Shown here piece after piece: positions 9,142-18,910 of a stretch of 64,000 nt of DNA. The stretch comes from Henriciella pelagia (GTDB lineage: Bacteria > Pseudomonadota > Alphaproteobacteria > Caulobacterales > Hyphomonadaceae), in contig NZ_NCSU01000006.1 in NCBI RefSeq assembly GCF_002088945.1, positions 62,001 through 126,000 of the forward strand. Direction: 5' to 3'. Position numbers and translations under genes: made by a program. Every line of letters begins with the position of its first letter. Positions within the stretch are counted from its first letter, which is position 1. A model generated the notes under the pieces. The model was not told the origin of the DNA, ran no database searches, and was given only the letters and a program-made list of their open reading frames with translations.

Positions 9142-10358
9142 GCGTTGTGCTGGCGGAACCCCAGTAGTCGGTAGACCAGCAGGGCAGCCATCATAGCCGC
9201 ACTGACAAAGAGTGGCATGCGGTGCTCGATGGAATAGAGCACCGCCCCAAGCAGGGGCCCGAAGATGAAGCCGGTCGGCGGCGCTGCGGCGAGCAGCGCG
9301 GCAGCTGCCGCCTGTTCATGACGTTCCACTGAAAGGCTGCCGAGGGCATTGGCGGCAGGAACAGAGAGCGCCGACCCAATCCCCACGACGCCGAAAGCGG
9401 TACAGAAGGCGATGAAATCCTGGAGCTGGGCAGCGGCGATATAGCCAGCCACAATCAGGATGAGCCCGATGGGCAGGATGCGGGCCGGATCCGGCCTCTG
9501 CGGCTGGACGTACCCGAATTGGACGATGATCAGTGAAACGGACATGCAGGCGAAGGCAATGCCGGTTGACTGCACTGCGTCTTCGTCCGCGAGGTTGTAG
9601 CGGTCCACCACCAGGAAGGCGAGCGTCTGCTGGATCGCGCCGACCGCGACGAAATAGGCGAACAGAAATGTCAGGTGCGGCAAGACACGCGGGTCACGCA
9701 CGCGAAGCGGCGTCGCGCGGTTCGAGTGGCGATTGCCTTTCGATTTCGGCAGTGAAAACCCGATCACCAGGCCTGCAAAGGCACAGAAGGCGATGGAGCC
9801 CCAGAGGGGAACCAGTTCTCCAAATTCGGCAAGCACGCTGGCACCAGCCGGACCGAGAATGGAGCCAAGACCCATGGCTGCGCCAAGCATGCCAAGCCCA
9901 CCCGCCCGGGTAAGCGCAGTCGTCGCATCCGTCATCGCCGCCATGGAGGCAGGCTGCAGGCCCGGCGAGAGCAACCCGAAGAAGATGCGCACGAAGACGA
10001 GCAGGAAAAAGGCTGCCATGCCCGTCACAATCCCCGCCAGCGCCGCTTCGAGCGCAAACAGGAAAATCATGTTTGTGCCGGCCATCGCGAAGAGGGAGAA
10101 TACCATGATCCGTTTGCGACCGAAGCGATCCGCCCAGCGACCCCATTGAGGAATCATAAGTGCATAGATGATGGCCGACAGGACGAGAATTCCGGCAACC
10201 TGTATCTCTGTCAGCCCCGCTTGTCGCGCGAGTGGGGACACGACCACGAAATTGATCGTCATGCCTGCGCCCATGGCCACGCTGCCGAAGGCAATCGCAG
10301 CTTTCTGGAAGGCGCTCAACGGGCGCGGTGGCTGTTCAAATTCTGTTGCTTCGCTCAT
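9138..10358 (-). CDS. Major facilitator superfamily transporter (drug-efflux type)
   Basis: 406 aa from the ATG at 10358 (MSEATEFEQPP). An upstream extension is open but lacks membrane character. About 12 hydrophobic segments are seen, with the MFS motif A loop GRWADRFGRKRIMVFS between segments 2 and 3 and the LLSPGLQPASMAAMTDATT stretch of segment 5 found in TetA-like drug/proton antiporters. Substrate unknown. It is monocistronic between a convergent VOC gene and a divergent yggT operon. Confidence 0.9.
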   Translation of the reverse strand: MSEATEFEQPPRPLSAFQKAAIAFGSVAMGAGMTINFVVVSPLARQAGLTEIQVAGILVLSAIIYALMIPQWGRWADRFGRKRIMVFSLFAMAGTNMIFLFALEAALAGIVTGMAAFFLLVFVRIFFGLLSPGLQPASMAAMTDATTALTRAGGLGMLGAAMGLGSILGPAGASVLAEFGELVPLWGSIAFCAFAGLVIGFSLPKSKGNRHSNRATPLRVRDPRVLPHLTFLFAYFVAVGAIQQTLAFLVVDRYNLADEDAVQSTGIAFACMSVSLIIVQFGYVQPQRPDPARILPIGLILIVAGYIAAAQLQDFIAFCTAFGVVGIGSALSVPAANALGSLSVERHEQAAAAALLAAAPPTGFIFGPLLGAVLYSIEHRMPLFVSAAMMAALLVYRLLGFRQHNA

Positions 10359-10533
10359 CGACCCGCTTTCTTGACCATCCTTCTTGTCGATCTTCGCGGC
10401 AGGCGGCAAGCGCGACGCTGGGGCAGCCGGCGGCCGCAAGTGCGCCGGGACTTGGACTGTGGCAAAACACGCCCATCTATTGCAGTCCATCAGCAAACCG
10501 GCTTAGTCGGGGCTGAAACAATTGGAGGTACTG

Positions 10534-10824
10534 GTGAAAGCCATTCTGTTAGTTCTCGACCTGGTTCTGCAGCTGGCCATCTGGGTGCTGATCATCCAGG
10601 CGGTGCTGTCCTGGCTTATCGCGTTCAATGTCGTGAACACGCGAAACGGGTTCGTGATGTCGATCTGGCAGGCCCTTCACCAGGTGACCGAACCACTCCT
10701 GCGCCCCATACGTGGGTTCCTGCCGCGCACCAGCGGTATTGACCTTGCGCCGCTCGTGCTGATCCTTCTCATCATCTTCCTGAGATATGTGAACCATCTC
10801 TACCTGATCCCGAACGTGCCTTAG
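10534..10824 (+). CDS. YggT family membrane protein
   Basis: 96 aa beginning at GTG 10534. The GGAGG at 10524-10528 sits just upstream, which excludes the in-frame TTG at 10522 that overlaps it. Two hydrophobic segments with the family features VLSWLIAF, EPLLRPIRGFLP and GIDLAPLVLILLI. YggT proteins are inner-membrane proteins proposed to help osmotic tolerance or division-plane organisation; the function is not settled. It is first in a tight run with yggU, folD and an HNH gene; yggT-yggU adjacency is widespread. Confidence 0.92.
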   Translation: MKAILLVLDLVLQLAIWVLIIQAVLSWLIAFNVVNTRNGFVMSIWQALHQVTEPLLRPIRGFLPRTSGIDLAPLVLILLIIFLRYVNHLYLIPNVP

Positions 10825-10826
10825 GC

Positions 10827-11114
10827 ATGCGGCTGACGGTCCGCGTTACCCCGAATGCATCGGCCGACACGGTCGAGGGCTGCGGGGTGGATGATGCCGG
10901 ACGGGGCTTCCTGAAAGTGAAAGTGCGAGCCGTGCCCGAGCGAGGCAAGGCCAATCGCGCTGTGGAAAAGCTCCTCGCCAAGGCCCTCGGACTGGCAAAA
11001 TCTGAAATCCGGGTGGTGACGGGCGAGACGAGCCGCATTAAGGGCGTCGACATCGACACTGAACCCGGCAGCGCTGCGGCGCGCCAGATCGAGGAGTGGA
11101 TGGGGCATGGCTGA
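10827..11114 (+). CDS. DUF167 / YggU family protein
   Basis: 95 aa, a typical length. The conserved core VRVTPNAS...[28 protein letters not shown] (shown in part) and [18 protein letters not shown] identify the YggU family, small soluble alpha/beta proteins without an assigned activity. It begins two bases after the yggT stop and its last 8 bases overlap folD, implying translational coupling. Confidence 0.92.
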   Translation: MRLTVRVTPNASADTVEGCGVDDAGRGFLKVKVRAVPERGKANRAVEKLLAKALGLAKSEIRVVTGETSRIKGVDIDTEPGSAAARQIEEWMGHG

Positions 11115-11991
11115 ACGGATTGACGGCAAGCAGGTCGCGGCAGACGTCCGCGCAAAGGTCGCAAAGGCCGTTTCGAGCCTTCCGGGGCAGCCCACGCTCG
11201 CCGTTGTCCTCGTTGGCGAAGACCCGGCAAGCCAGGTCTATGTTCGCAACAAGGTCAAGCAGACCGAAGAGACCGGCATGCGCTCGCTGCACCATCACCT
11301 GCCGGCAGACGCATCGCAGGATGAGGTCGAAGCCCTGATTTCGAGCCTCAACGATGATGCCGAGGTTGATGGCATCCTGCTGCAGCTACCATTGCCCAAG
11401 GGCCTTGATGAGCAACGCGCCATTGAATGCATCGCCCCCGCCAAGGATGTCGACGGCCTGACAGAGGCCAGCGCCGGTCGGCTCGTTCTAGGCAAGCCCG
11501 GCCTTCGTCCTTGCACGCCGACAGGCTGTGTCATTCTCGCCAAGAGTGCGCTCGGCGATGATCTCTCGGGCAGGAATGTCGTCGTGATCGGCCGTTCCAT
11601 CCTCGTGGGCAAGCCGGCGGCGCTTCTGTTCCTGGCCGAGAACTGCACCGTGACGATTGCGCATTCGCGCACCAGGGACCTCGAAGCGCTATGCCGGACG
11701 GCGGACATTCTCGTCCCGGCAGTCGGACGGCCTCAGATGGTCAAGGGCGACTGGGTGAAACCCGGCGCGGTGGTCATCGATGTCGGCATCAACCGGATCG
11801 ACGCGCCCGAGCGCGGCGAAGGCAAGACGCGGCTTGTCGGCGATGCCGATTTCACCGAATGCGAGCCGGTCGCCGGGCACATCACGCCCGTACCAGGCGG
11901 CGTCGGGCCGATGACAATCGCCTGTCTTCTGCGCAATACCGTGATCGCGGCGTGCTACCGGCGCGGCTGGGATTTGCCGCAAGGGCTGTGA
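11107..11991 (+). CDS. folD: Bifunctional methylenetetrahydrofolate dehydrogenase / methenyl-THF cyclohydrolase
   Basis: 294 aa, standard length. FolD interconverts 5,10-methylene-THF, methenyl-THF and 10-formyl-THF in the cytoplasm with NADP. Visible marks are the catalytic Tyr/Lys of [13 protein letters not shown] (~39-51), [13 protein letters not shown] (~95), PCTPTGC (~136), the cofactor loop GRSILVGKP and the closing [12 protein letters not shown]. It feeds one-carbon units that also arise from the glycine cleavage system encoded about 22 kb downstream. It overlaps yggU upstream and the HNH gene downstream. Confidence 0.96.
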   Translation: MAERIDGKQVAADVRAKVAKAVSSLPGQPTLAVVLVGEDPASQVYVRNKVKQTEETGMRSLHHHLPADASQDEVEALISSLNDDAEVDGILLQLPLPKGLDEQRAIECIAPAKDVDGLTEASAGRLVLGKPGLRPCTPTGCVILAKSALGDDLSGRNVVVIGRSILVGKPAALLFLAENCTVTIAHSRTRDLEALCRTADILVPAVGRPQMVKGDWVKPGAVVIDVGINRIDAPERGEGKTRLVGDADFTECEPVAGHITPVPGGVGPMTIACLLRNTVIAACYRRGWDLPQGL

Positions 11992-12266
11992 ACCAGCCCG
12001 TGAGTCCACCGCCTGGTGACCTTTTCGCTTCGTTGTGGAGCAAACAGTCAGGCCTCTGCGCGCTTTGCGGAAAGCCGATGCCTTCCAGCCGTTTCGATGT
12101 TGCTCACGCCACGATCTGGAAGAAAGAGCGCCCTACCTTCGACCACATCATTCCACGCGCGGCGGGCGGACCGGACAGGCCGGAAAACTTTCAGCTTGCC
12201 CATGCGCGGTGCAACAAGATCAAGGGAAAGTCTCAGGCTGGGTCGGTCGGCCGCGAAAGGACATAG
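11988..12266 (+). CDS. Small HNH endonuclease
   Basis: 92 aa, beginning at a GTG that overlaps the folD stop. It carries a CxxC zinc knuckle (CALCG), the [10 protein letters not shown] core and the closing N-x4-H-x2-C-N ([14 protein letters not shown]), that is, a complete McrA-type HNH fold (~20-85). Such stand-alone HNH proteins are metal-dependent nucleases or nicking enzymes; the target is unknown. Its last 34 bases overlap the 3' end of the convergent DUF454 gene. Being coupled to folD suggests a housekeeping rather than a mobile role. Confidence 0.82.
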   Translation: MNQPVSPPPGDLFASLWSKQSGLCALCGKPMPSSRFDVAHATIWKKERPTFDHIIPRAAGGPDRPENFQLAHARCNKIKGKSQAGSVGRERT

Positions 12267-12592
12267 GCAGCGCCGCAAATCAGCAGGCCAATGGCAAGCG
12301 CCATCCAGCTCCAGTGTCCCCAGAGAATGAATGTGCTTATTGCGCCTGCCAGCGTCATCCCGAACAGGGCACCACCTTTGGATGCGTTCGAGAGTGTCCC
12401 TCTTTCGATGAATTGCTGAATCGGCGGTCCAAATCTGGGGCGGGCGTAGATCCAGTCGCGCATGGCTGGGCTGGAGCGGGCGAAACAGAGGGCGGCAACG
12501 ATCCAGAAAATTGTGGTCGGCCAGACGGGCAGGAAAATTCCAATCGCGCCAAGGGCCAGGAACAGGAAGCCGAGCAGTCTCGCGATCATCAT
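12233..12592 (-). CDS. DUF454 / YbaN family inner membrane protein
   Basis: 119 aa from the ATG at 12592, which has GGAGAAGG upstream. The N-terminal GFLFLALGAIGIFLPVWPTT, the PAMRDWIYARPRFGPPIQQF loop and the two C-terminal hydrophobic segments are the DUF454 pattern (three or four membrane helices). Function unknown. The 3' end overlaps the HNH gene on the other strand by 34 bases. Confidence 0.88.
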   Translation of the reverse strand: MMIARLLGFLFLALGAIGIFLPVWPTTIFWIVAALCFARSSPAMRDWIYARPRFGPPIQQFIERGTLSNASKGGALFGMTLAGAISTFILWGHWSWMALAIGLLICGAAYVLSRPTDPA

Positions 12593-12654
12593 GCCCGCGC
12601 CTTCTCCACAATCAGTTGAGAATGGTTCTCGCACAATTGCTTTTAAAGGGCCAG

Positions 12655-13863
12655 TCAACCGTCATCAGTTGATCGAAGGGCGCTGGCGGCAGCGGCTGCG
12701 CTCGCCCACGCCCATTGGAAATTGTAGCCGCCGAGCCAGCCGGTCACGTCAACGCATTCGCCGATGAAGTAGAGGCCCTCTACCCGCTGGCTTTCCATCG
12801 TCTGCGATGAGAGGCCAGCCGTATCGACGCCGCCAGCTGTAACTTCCGCCGTACGCCAGCCCTCAGTGCCTGCCGGCTTGATGGACCAGTGCTTCAGAGC
12901 AAAATCGATGGCTTCGATCTCAGCGCTGGAGAGGTTTGCGAGCTGCTTGTCGGGCGGCATGCCGGGCCATGTCAGCATGAAATCTGCCAGTCGCGAGGCA
13001 TACTGGCGGCCCAGCCAGGTCGAGAGCGAGATTTTCGGGCTGTCCGCCTTTGCGGTCTTCAGGGCATCGCGGACAGACCAGCCGGGAGCAAGGTCTACGT
13101 CGACTGTTTCGGTCTCTCGCCAGTATGACGAGACTTGGAGAATGGCGGGGCCCGACAGTCCACGATGGGTAAAGAGCATGGCCTCGTGAAAGTCCGGCCC
13201 GCGGCCGGCTTTCGCATCGACTGGGCAGGCGACCCCGGACAGGCTGGCGAAGCTTTCCTGCGCGCTGCCAGTAAAGGTCAGAGGGACAAGGGCTGGGCGA
13301 GGGGCGATGATCTCATGGCCGAACTGGCGCGCCAGTTCATAAGCGAAGCTGCTCGCGCCGATCTTCGGAATGGAAAGCCCGCCCGTCGCGACGACCAGAT
13401 TGTCAGCCTCAACCTGGCCCGCACTCGTATCGACAACGAACCGGCCATCTCGATGGTGCACCGCCTCGATACTGGTTGAGAGGCGCAATTGCCCGCCTGC
13501 GCTTTCCAGTTCGTCCAGCAGGAGCTGGATGACCGCCGTGCTGCGCTGGTCACAGAACAGCTGTCCCAGCGTCTTTTCATGCCAGGTGAGACCATGCTTC
13601 GCCATGAGGTCGCAGAAATCCCAGGGCGTGTAGCGGGCGAGCGCCGACTTGGCGAAATGCGGATTCTCGGAATGAAAGTTGGCCGCCTTTGTTTCGATAT
13701 TGGTAAAGTTGCACCGGCCGCCACCTGAAATGCGCACTTTCTCCGCCGGTTTCGCGCTGTGGTCGATGACGCACACGGTCAACCCACGGGCGGCCGCCCG
13801 CGCGCCGCAGAACAGGCCCGCCGCGCCGGCACCAAGGACGAGAGTGTGAAACCGCTGTTGCAG
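12655..13863 (-). CDS. FAD-dependent oxidoreductase, HI0933/YhiN family
   Basis: Flavoprotein of about 402 aa. The cofactor-binding strand LVLGAGAAGLFCGA lies upstream of every ATG, GTG or TTG in frame, and a stop (13885-13887) closes the frame just before it. I place the start at CTG 13863 (then QQRFHTLVLGAG), which has AGGA eight bases upstream; ATT at 13872 is the only other rare option. Other family marks are EKVRISGGGRCNFTN and the closing FIGECVDVTGWLGGYNFQWAW. A start at TTG 13782 would remove the nucleotide-binding site. The biochemical role of the family is unclear (flavin reductase-like or aminoacetone oxidase-like). Confidence 0.85.
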   Translation of the reverse strand: MQQRFHTLVLGAGAAGLFCGARAAARGLTVCVIDHSAKPAEKVRISGGGRCNFTNIETKAANFHSENPHFAKSALARYTPWDFCDLMAKHGLTWHEKTLGQLFCDQRSTAVIQLLLDELESAGGQLRLSTSIEAVHHRDGRFVVDTSAGQVEADNLVVATGGLSIPKIGASSFAYELARQFGHEIIAPRPALVPLTFTGSAQESFASLSGVACPVDAKAGRGPDFHEAMLFTHRGLSGPAILQVSSYWRETETVDVDLAPGWSVRDALKTAKADSPKISLSTWLGRQYASRLADFMLTWPGMPPDKQLANLSSAEIEAIDFALKHWSIKPAGTEGWRTAEVTAGGVDTAGLSSQTMESQRVEGLYFIGECVDVTGWLGGYNFQWAWASAAAAASALRSTDDG

Positions 13864-13954
13864 AAGGCAAATCCTGAAAAAGTCTTAATCGCGCCCTGTT
13901 GGCGGCATACGAACTTACTGTAAAGGTGTGAGTCACATCAGAGGGAGAACGGAC

Positions 13955-16900
13955 ATGATCGGCCGCACATTCAAGGCTCGGGGCATAATACTCGCAGGAC
14001 TGATGAGTGCTCTGACGGCGTGCGGAGGCGGTGACAAGCCACCCCAGACGGTCCCGGAAGAAACAGGCGGGCAAGTGGTTGAGCGCTCGCGTGCTGCTCA
14101 GGTTGCTGCGGAGCGGCGCGAGCGAGAACGCCAGCGTCTCGCTGCCGCAGAAGAAAACAAGTTTACCTATTTCCGGTATGCGCCCGATACGAGTGGCAAC
14201 ACGCCGCGCGCCTGTCTCGTTTTTTCCGCACCGCTTGATCCCGATGTCGACTATTCGACCTTCATCACCATGCGACCCGGCGTTCGACCGGCCTACAATA
14301 TTGAAGGCCGGGAGCTTTGCCTCGAGGGGCTCGACTTCGCCCGGAGCTACACCGCGACCATCCTTGAAGGCCTGCCATCCGATGATGGCCGGGCCATTGC
14401 CCGCGAGGAAGAGGTCACGATCAGCTTTGAGGACCGCCCGCCCTATGTCGGTTTCAAGGGGTCTGGCGTCATTCTTCCGCGCGACAATGCAGACGGCCTC
14501 GCCATCGAGACGGTGAATGTCGACAAGGTCGATGTCACCGTCTACCGCGTCAATGACCGTGCGCTGGCCTTCAAACGCATCGGTCAGGGCGAAGAGGCGC
14601 CGCAGGGGCGCTATTCCTATCTCTATGGTGAGGAAGACCCGCGCGACGTGTCGTCGGAAGTCTGGACCGGCTCGATGGAGATCGACAATGTCACCAACGC
14701 TCCGGTGACGACGGTCTTCCCGCTCCCGGATGTCATCGGAACGCTGCAGCCGGGTTCCTATTTCGTCGAGCTGAACGACGCCAGGGAGCTCAACAGCAAT
14801 GATGGCCCGCCGGCATCTGCGCGCCGCTGGATCATGCTGACCAATCTGGCGCTCACCGCCTATCAGGGCGAGAACGGTCTCGATGTCACGCTGCGGTCTC
14901 TGCAGGACGGCGAAGTGCTGCCGAATACGCGCGTCCAGCTGATTGCCTATAACAATGAGGTGCTTGGCGAAACACAGACCGGCGAAGACGGCCGCGTCCG
15001 GTTCGGTGCACCGCTGTTGGCCGGTGTCGGCAATTCGGCGCCGCGCATGGTCATGGCGTTCGGGGCAAAGGGTGACCTTGCCGTCCTCGACCTGACCCGC
15101 GCGCCCATCGACCTGTCAGAACAGAATACGGGCGGGCGCCAGACGCCCGGTCCGGTGGACGGCTATATCTATTCCGAGCGCGGCATCTATCGCCCCGGCG
15201 AGACCGTGCACCTCACAGCCATGATGCGTGACCGCGCAGCCGACGCCATTTCGGACCGCTCGGGCAATCTGATCGTCTACCGTCCGAACGGCCTTGAGGC
15301 TGACCGCTACCGCTTCGCCGGGGGTGATGCGGGTGCCATCCAGTGGGACTTCGATCTTGCCGGAAGCGCCTCGCGCGGCATGTGGCGGGTCGTGCTTGAG
15401 GTCGATGGGGCAGGTGAAGCCGGCTCCTACCGGTTCGCTGTCGAGGACTTTGTACCGCAGCGGATCGCCGTCGAGCTTGAAACAGATGATGGCACCGTCC
15501 TGAAATCCGGTGAGACCAAGGAAATCCTGGTCGACAGCCGCTTTCTCTATGGCGCGCCGGGCGCTGGCCTTACGGTTCAGGCGCAGGCCCGGATCGAACC
15601 TGACCCAGCACCGTTCGCTGCCTTCAAGGATTTCAGCTTCGGACGCCATGACGCTTATTTCCGCGAAGAGATCATCGAGCTTGATGACCAGACGACTGAT
15701 GGCGCCGGCAAGGCCGTGGTGCGCCTGTCGCCCGGCCAGCGCGGCGCAGACGCTGATCGTCCTCTCCGCCTCAACACAACCGTCTCGGTTCTCGAACCGG
15801 GCGGTCGCGCCGTTACCGAAAGCGTGCGCCTGCCATACCGGCCGAACGCGCTCTATGTGGGGGTGAAATCTGATTTCGACGGCCGTGCGAAGCAGGGCGA
15901 AGAGAACCGGTTCGAGCTGGCCGCGATCAATGCGGACGGCGAAGCGGTGGATACGCGCCTGAACTGGAAGGTCATCGAAATCGACTACCATTATGACTGG
16001 TATCGCGAAGATGGCCGCTGGCGCTGGCGCCGCTCGCGCACGGTTCGCACGGTCAATGAAGGTGTGGTCGATACAGGCGGCACGACACAGGCCATCGCCG
16101 TGAACGGTCTCGATTGGGGACAGCATGAACTGATCGTGACGGCCGATGGCAGCGAGGCTGAGACCAGCACCAGCTTCTATGTCGGCTGGGGCGGCTATGT
16201 CTCTGACGATGGCGTCGAGGCACCGGACCGCGTGCAGGTGATCGTGGAAGACCAGAAAGTGGTTGCTGGCCGTCCGGCTGCAATCACGGTTGTCCCGCCT
16301 TATGCCGGCGAAGCCCAGATCGTCGTCGCCACGGACGAAATCATTCATGTGGAGACGCGTGACGTATCGCCAGGCGGCACACAGTTCACGCTACCGGTGA
16401 CCGAAGCGTGGGGTGAGGGGGCCTATGTCCTCGTCAATGTCTACACGCCGCGCGATCCGGTCGTGCAGTCAAAGCCGCGCCGCGCCGTCGGCGTTGGCTA
16501 TGTCCCGCTCGACATGGACAGCCGAACCTTCGAGGTTGAGATTGATGCGCCGGACCTCGTGCGCCCGCGCCGCGAACAGACGATTGACGTCAACGTCACG
16601 GGTGGACCGCGCGAGCATGTGTATCTGACGCTTGCCGCTGTCGATGAGGGCATCCTGCGCCTGACCAAGTTCAAGGACCCGGACCCTGTCGCCTATTACT
16701 TTGGGAAGAAGTCACTCGGCGTTGAAATCTATGATGATTATGGGCGCCTGCTTGATCCGAACATGGGTCTTCCGGCGGAAGTCCGCACCGGCGGTGACCA
16801 GCTCGGCGGTGAAGGCCTGACAGTCGTGCCGACCAAGACCGTTGCCCTGTTCTCCGGCCTTGTGGATGTGGGCCGCAATGGCAAGGCGCGCGTCACCTTT

Positions 16901-18910
16901 GATGTGCCGGAATTCAATGGTGAACTCCGCCTGATGGCAGTGGCCTGGTCAGAGACCGGTCTTGGTGCGGCAAGCCAGCCAATGACCGTGCGCGACCCGG
17001 CCCCGGCAGACCTGATCCTGCCGCGCTTTCTTGCCCCCGGCGATGAAGCGCTTGCGACGGTCAGTATCGACAATATCGAGCTGGAGAGCGGTACGTTCAC
17101 CGCTTCGCTCGACGCGAGCAATCCGGTCAGCGTGCCGGCAAGCCAGGTATCGCGGACCATTCCGAAAGGCCAGAGGATCGATGAAGGCCTGAAGCTGACG
17201 GCCGACGCTCCCGGCATTGCGCGCCTCCGCCTCAATGTCGGCGGACCGGCAAACTATTCGGTATCGCGCAATTACATGATCCAGGCGCGCTCACCCTATC
17301 TGCCGGCAACGGAGATATCGACTGCGCTGATGGAGCCGGGTGATGCCTGGTCCATTCCGGACGACATCCTTGTCGACTATGTGCCAGGAACGGCTGAAGT
17401 CACTGTGACGTTCGCGTCGCTGCCGCTCGATGCGAATGCGCTGTATGCGTCGCTGGCGCGCTATCCTTATGGGTGTACCGAGCAGACGGTGAGCCGCGCC
17501 ATGCCGCTGCTCTACTCCGAACAGCTGGTGGCGCTCGGGGCTGATGAAGGCTCGCGCGAGCCCGCCCGTGCGCAGGTGCAGGAGGCGGTCTCCCGCGTGC
17601 TTAACCGGCAATCCAGCGACGGCTCATTCGGCCTCTGGAGCGAAGGGGATGGTCATGCATCGCCATGGCTTGGTGCCTATACGGCGGATTTCCTCTACCG
17701 CGCGAGCGAAGCGGGCTACGAAGTGCCGCAAGCCTCACTCGACCGGGCCTACACGTCTCTGCGCTCTATTGCGCAGGGCGATGCCTGGCGCGTCTATGGC
17801 TATGACACGGATGTCTGGGAAAGCCGTTGGCACGATGACACCGAAGCCAAGCTGATGCGCCGGTCTGCGCCTTATGCACTCTATGTTCTCGCCAAGGCCG
17901 GCAAGGCCGATGTGAGCCGTCTTCGCTATCTGCACGACCGTGAGATAGACAAGATGGAGAGCCCTCTGGCGCGTGCGCAGCTGGCTGCAGCCCTGTCCTA
18001 TATGGGTGACCGGTCGCGGGCCTATAGCGCCTTCACGAAGGCTGAGGAAGCGCTCGGCTACGAGAATGATGGCGACTATTACCAGACGCCGCTTCGCGAC
18101 CTGACAGGTGCGCTGGCCCTGGCTGCCGAAACCGGTTTCACGGAGCATGTCACGCGCCTCACCGAGCGGCTTGGCAATGATGCGCCAGACCCGTCCGAGC
18201 TGACCACCCAGGAAAAGGCATTCGCGCTCCTGGCGGTGAACGCCCTCACCGGTGAGGGCGAGGATATCCGCATCCAGGTTGAAGGACTTGGACGCGGCAA
18301 CAATAATGACCGCCGCTACATCCTCACCGAGGACCAGGCACAGGGCGATGTGACCTTCACGCTGGCTGGCAATTCGGCGCCGATGTTCCGGACCGTTATG
18401 GTGCGTGGCGCGCCGGCGTCCGCACCGCCTGCAGTGTCCTCGAAGGTGAAGGTGCAGAAAGCCATCCGTAGCCTCACGGGCAAGGTCGTGGATCTCGCCG
18501 ATATCCGCCAGGGCGACCAGCTCGTCGTATCGGTCGTGATCACGCCGGAACAGAACCGCACCAATCCGATGATCCTGGCCGACCTCCTGCCAGCAGGCTT
18601 CGAGATCGAGACGGTCCTGAAACCGGCCGATGGCGACAGGGATGGCGGCACCGATGGCGCATTCGCCTGGCTTGGCACGATTGACCAGCCGGACACGGCA
18701 GAAGCCCGCGATGACCGCTTCGTTGCGGCCATTGATGTCCGAGACAGGCCTGTGCGTCTCGCCTATGTCGTGCGCGCTGTCACGCCGGGCAGCTTTGCGA
18801 TCCCCGGCGTTAATGTCGAGGACATGTACCGGCCGGACGTGTTTGCGCGCTCGGCACCGGGCCGCATCACCATCGAGACGCCGAGTGCTGCGACGGGCGG
18901 TCAGAGATGA
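13955..18910 (+). CDS. Bacterial alpha-2-macroglobulin (YfhM type lipoprotein)
   Basis: 1651 aa. The N-terminus is a lipoprotein signal (LTAC, Cys23), so it is anchored in the envelope facing the periplasm. Successive beta-sandwich domains follow; the thioester motif is intact as YGCTEQT, Cys1174 to Gln1177, which in this family traps attacking proteases covalently. A helical thioester domain (~1150-1450) and a receptor-like C-terminal domain complete the plan. Start chosen at ATG 13955 with GGGAG upstream; the earlier GTG at 13928 would spoil the signal peptide. Its last four bases overlap pbpC, the classic pairing of these two genes, thought to protect or monitor the cell wall. Confidence 0.95.
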   Translation: MIGRTFKARGIILAGLMSALTACGGGDKPPQTVPEETGGQVVERSRAAQVAAERRERERQRLAAAEENKFTYFRYAPDTSGNTPRACLVFSAPLDPDVDYSTFITMRPGVRPAYNIEGRELCLEGLDFARSYTATILEGLPSDDGRAIAREEEVTISFEDRPPYVGFKGSGVILPRDNADGLAIETVNVDKVDVTVYRVNDRALAFKRIGQGEEAPQGRYSYLYGEEDPRDVSSEVWTGSMEIDNVTNAPVTTVFPLPDVIGTLQPGSYFVELNDARELNSNDGPPASARRWIMLTNLALTAYQGENGLDVTLRSLQDGEVLPNTRVQLIAYNNEVLGETQTGEDGRVRFGAPLLAGVGNSAPRMVMAFGAKGDLAVLDLTRAPIDLSEQNTGGRQTPGPVDGYIYSERGIYRPGETVHLTAMMRDRAADAISDRSGNLIVYRPNGLEADRYRFAGGDAGAIQWDFDLAGSASRGMWRVVLEVDGAGEAGSYRFAVEDFVPQRIAVELETDDGTVLKSGETKEILVDSRFLYGAPGAGLTVQAQARIEPDPAPFAAFKDFSFGRHDAYFREEIIELDDQTTDGAGKAVVRLSPGQRGADADRPLRLNTTVSVLEPGGRAVTESVRLPYRPNALYVGVKSDFDGRAKQGEENRFELAAINADGEAVDTRLNWKVIEIDYHYDWYREDGRWRWRRSRTVRTVNEGVVDTGGTTQAIAVNGLDWGQHELIVTADGSEAETSTSFYVGWGGYVSDDGVEAPDRVQVIVEDQKVVAGRPAAITVVPPYAGEAQIVVATDEIIHVETRDVSPGGTQFTLPVTEAWGEGAYVLVNVYTPRDPVVQSKPRRAVGVGYVPLDMDSRTFEVEIDAPDLVRPRREQTIDVNVTGGPREHVYLTLAAVDEGILRLTKFKDPDPVAYYFGKKSLGVEIYDDYGRLLDPNMGLPAEVRTGGDQLGGEGLTVVPTKTVALFSGLVDVGRNGKARVTFDVPEFNGELRLMAVAWSETGLGAASQPMTVRDPAPADLILPRFLAPGDEALATVSIDNIELESGTFTASLDASNPVSVPASQVSRTIPKGQRIDEGLKLTADAPGIARLRLNVGGPANYSVSRNYMIQARSPYLPATEISTALMEPGDAWSIPDDILVDYVPGTAEVTVTFASLPLDANALYASLARYPYGCTEQTVSRAMPLLYSEQLVALGADEGSREPARAQVQEAVSRVLNRQSSDGSFGLWSEGDGHASPWLGAYTADFLYRASEAGYEVPQASLDRAYTSLRSIAQGDAWRVYGYDTDVWESRWHDDTEAKLMRRSAPYALYVLAKAGKADVSRLRYLHDREIDKMESPLARAQLAAALSYMGDRSRAYSAFTKAEEALGYENDGDYYQTPLRDLTGALALAAETGFTEHVTRLTERLGNDAPDPSELTTQEKAFALLAVNALTGEGEDIRIQVEGLGRGNNNDRRYILTEDQAQGDVTFTLAGNSAPMFRTVMVRGAPASAPPAVSSKVKVQKAIRSLTGKVVDLADIRQGDQLVVSVVITPEQNRTNPMILADLLPAGFEIETVLKPADGDRDGGTDGAFAWLGTIDQPDTAEARDDRFVAAIDVRDRPVRLAYVVRAVTPGSFAIPGVNVEDMYRPDVFARSAPGRITIETPSAATGGQR

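Noticed and set aside
15116-16348. A 410-codon minus-strand frame within the alpha-2-macroglobulin gene
   Set aside because: Antisense shadow; no start signal or motif.
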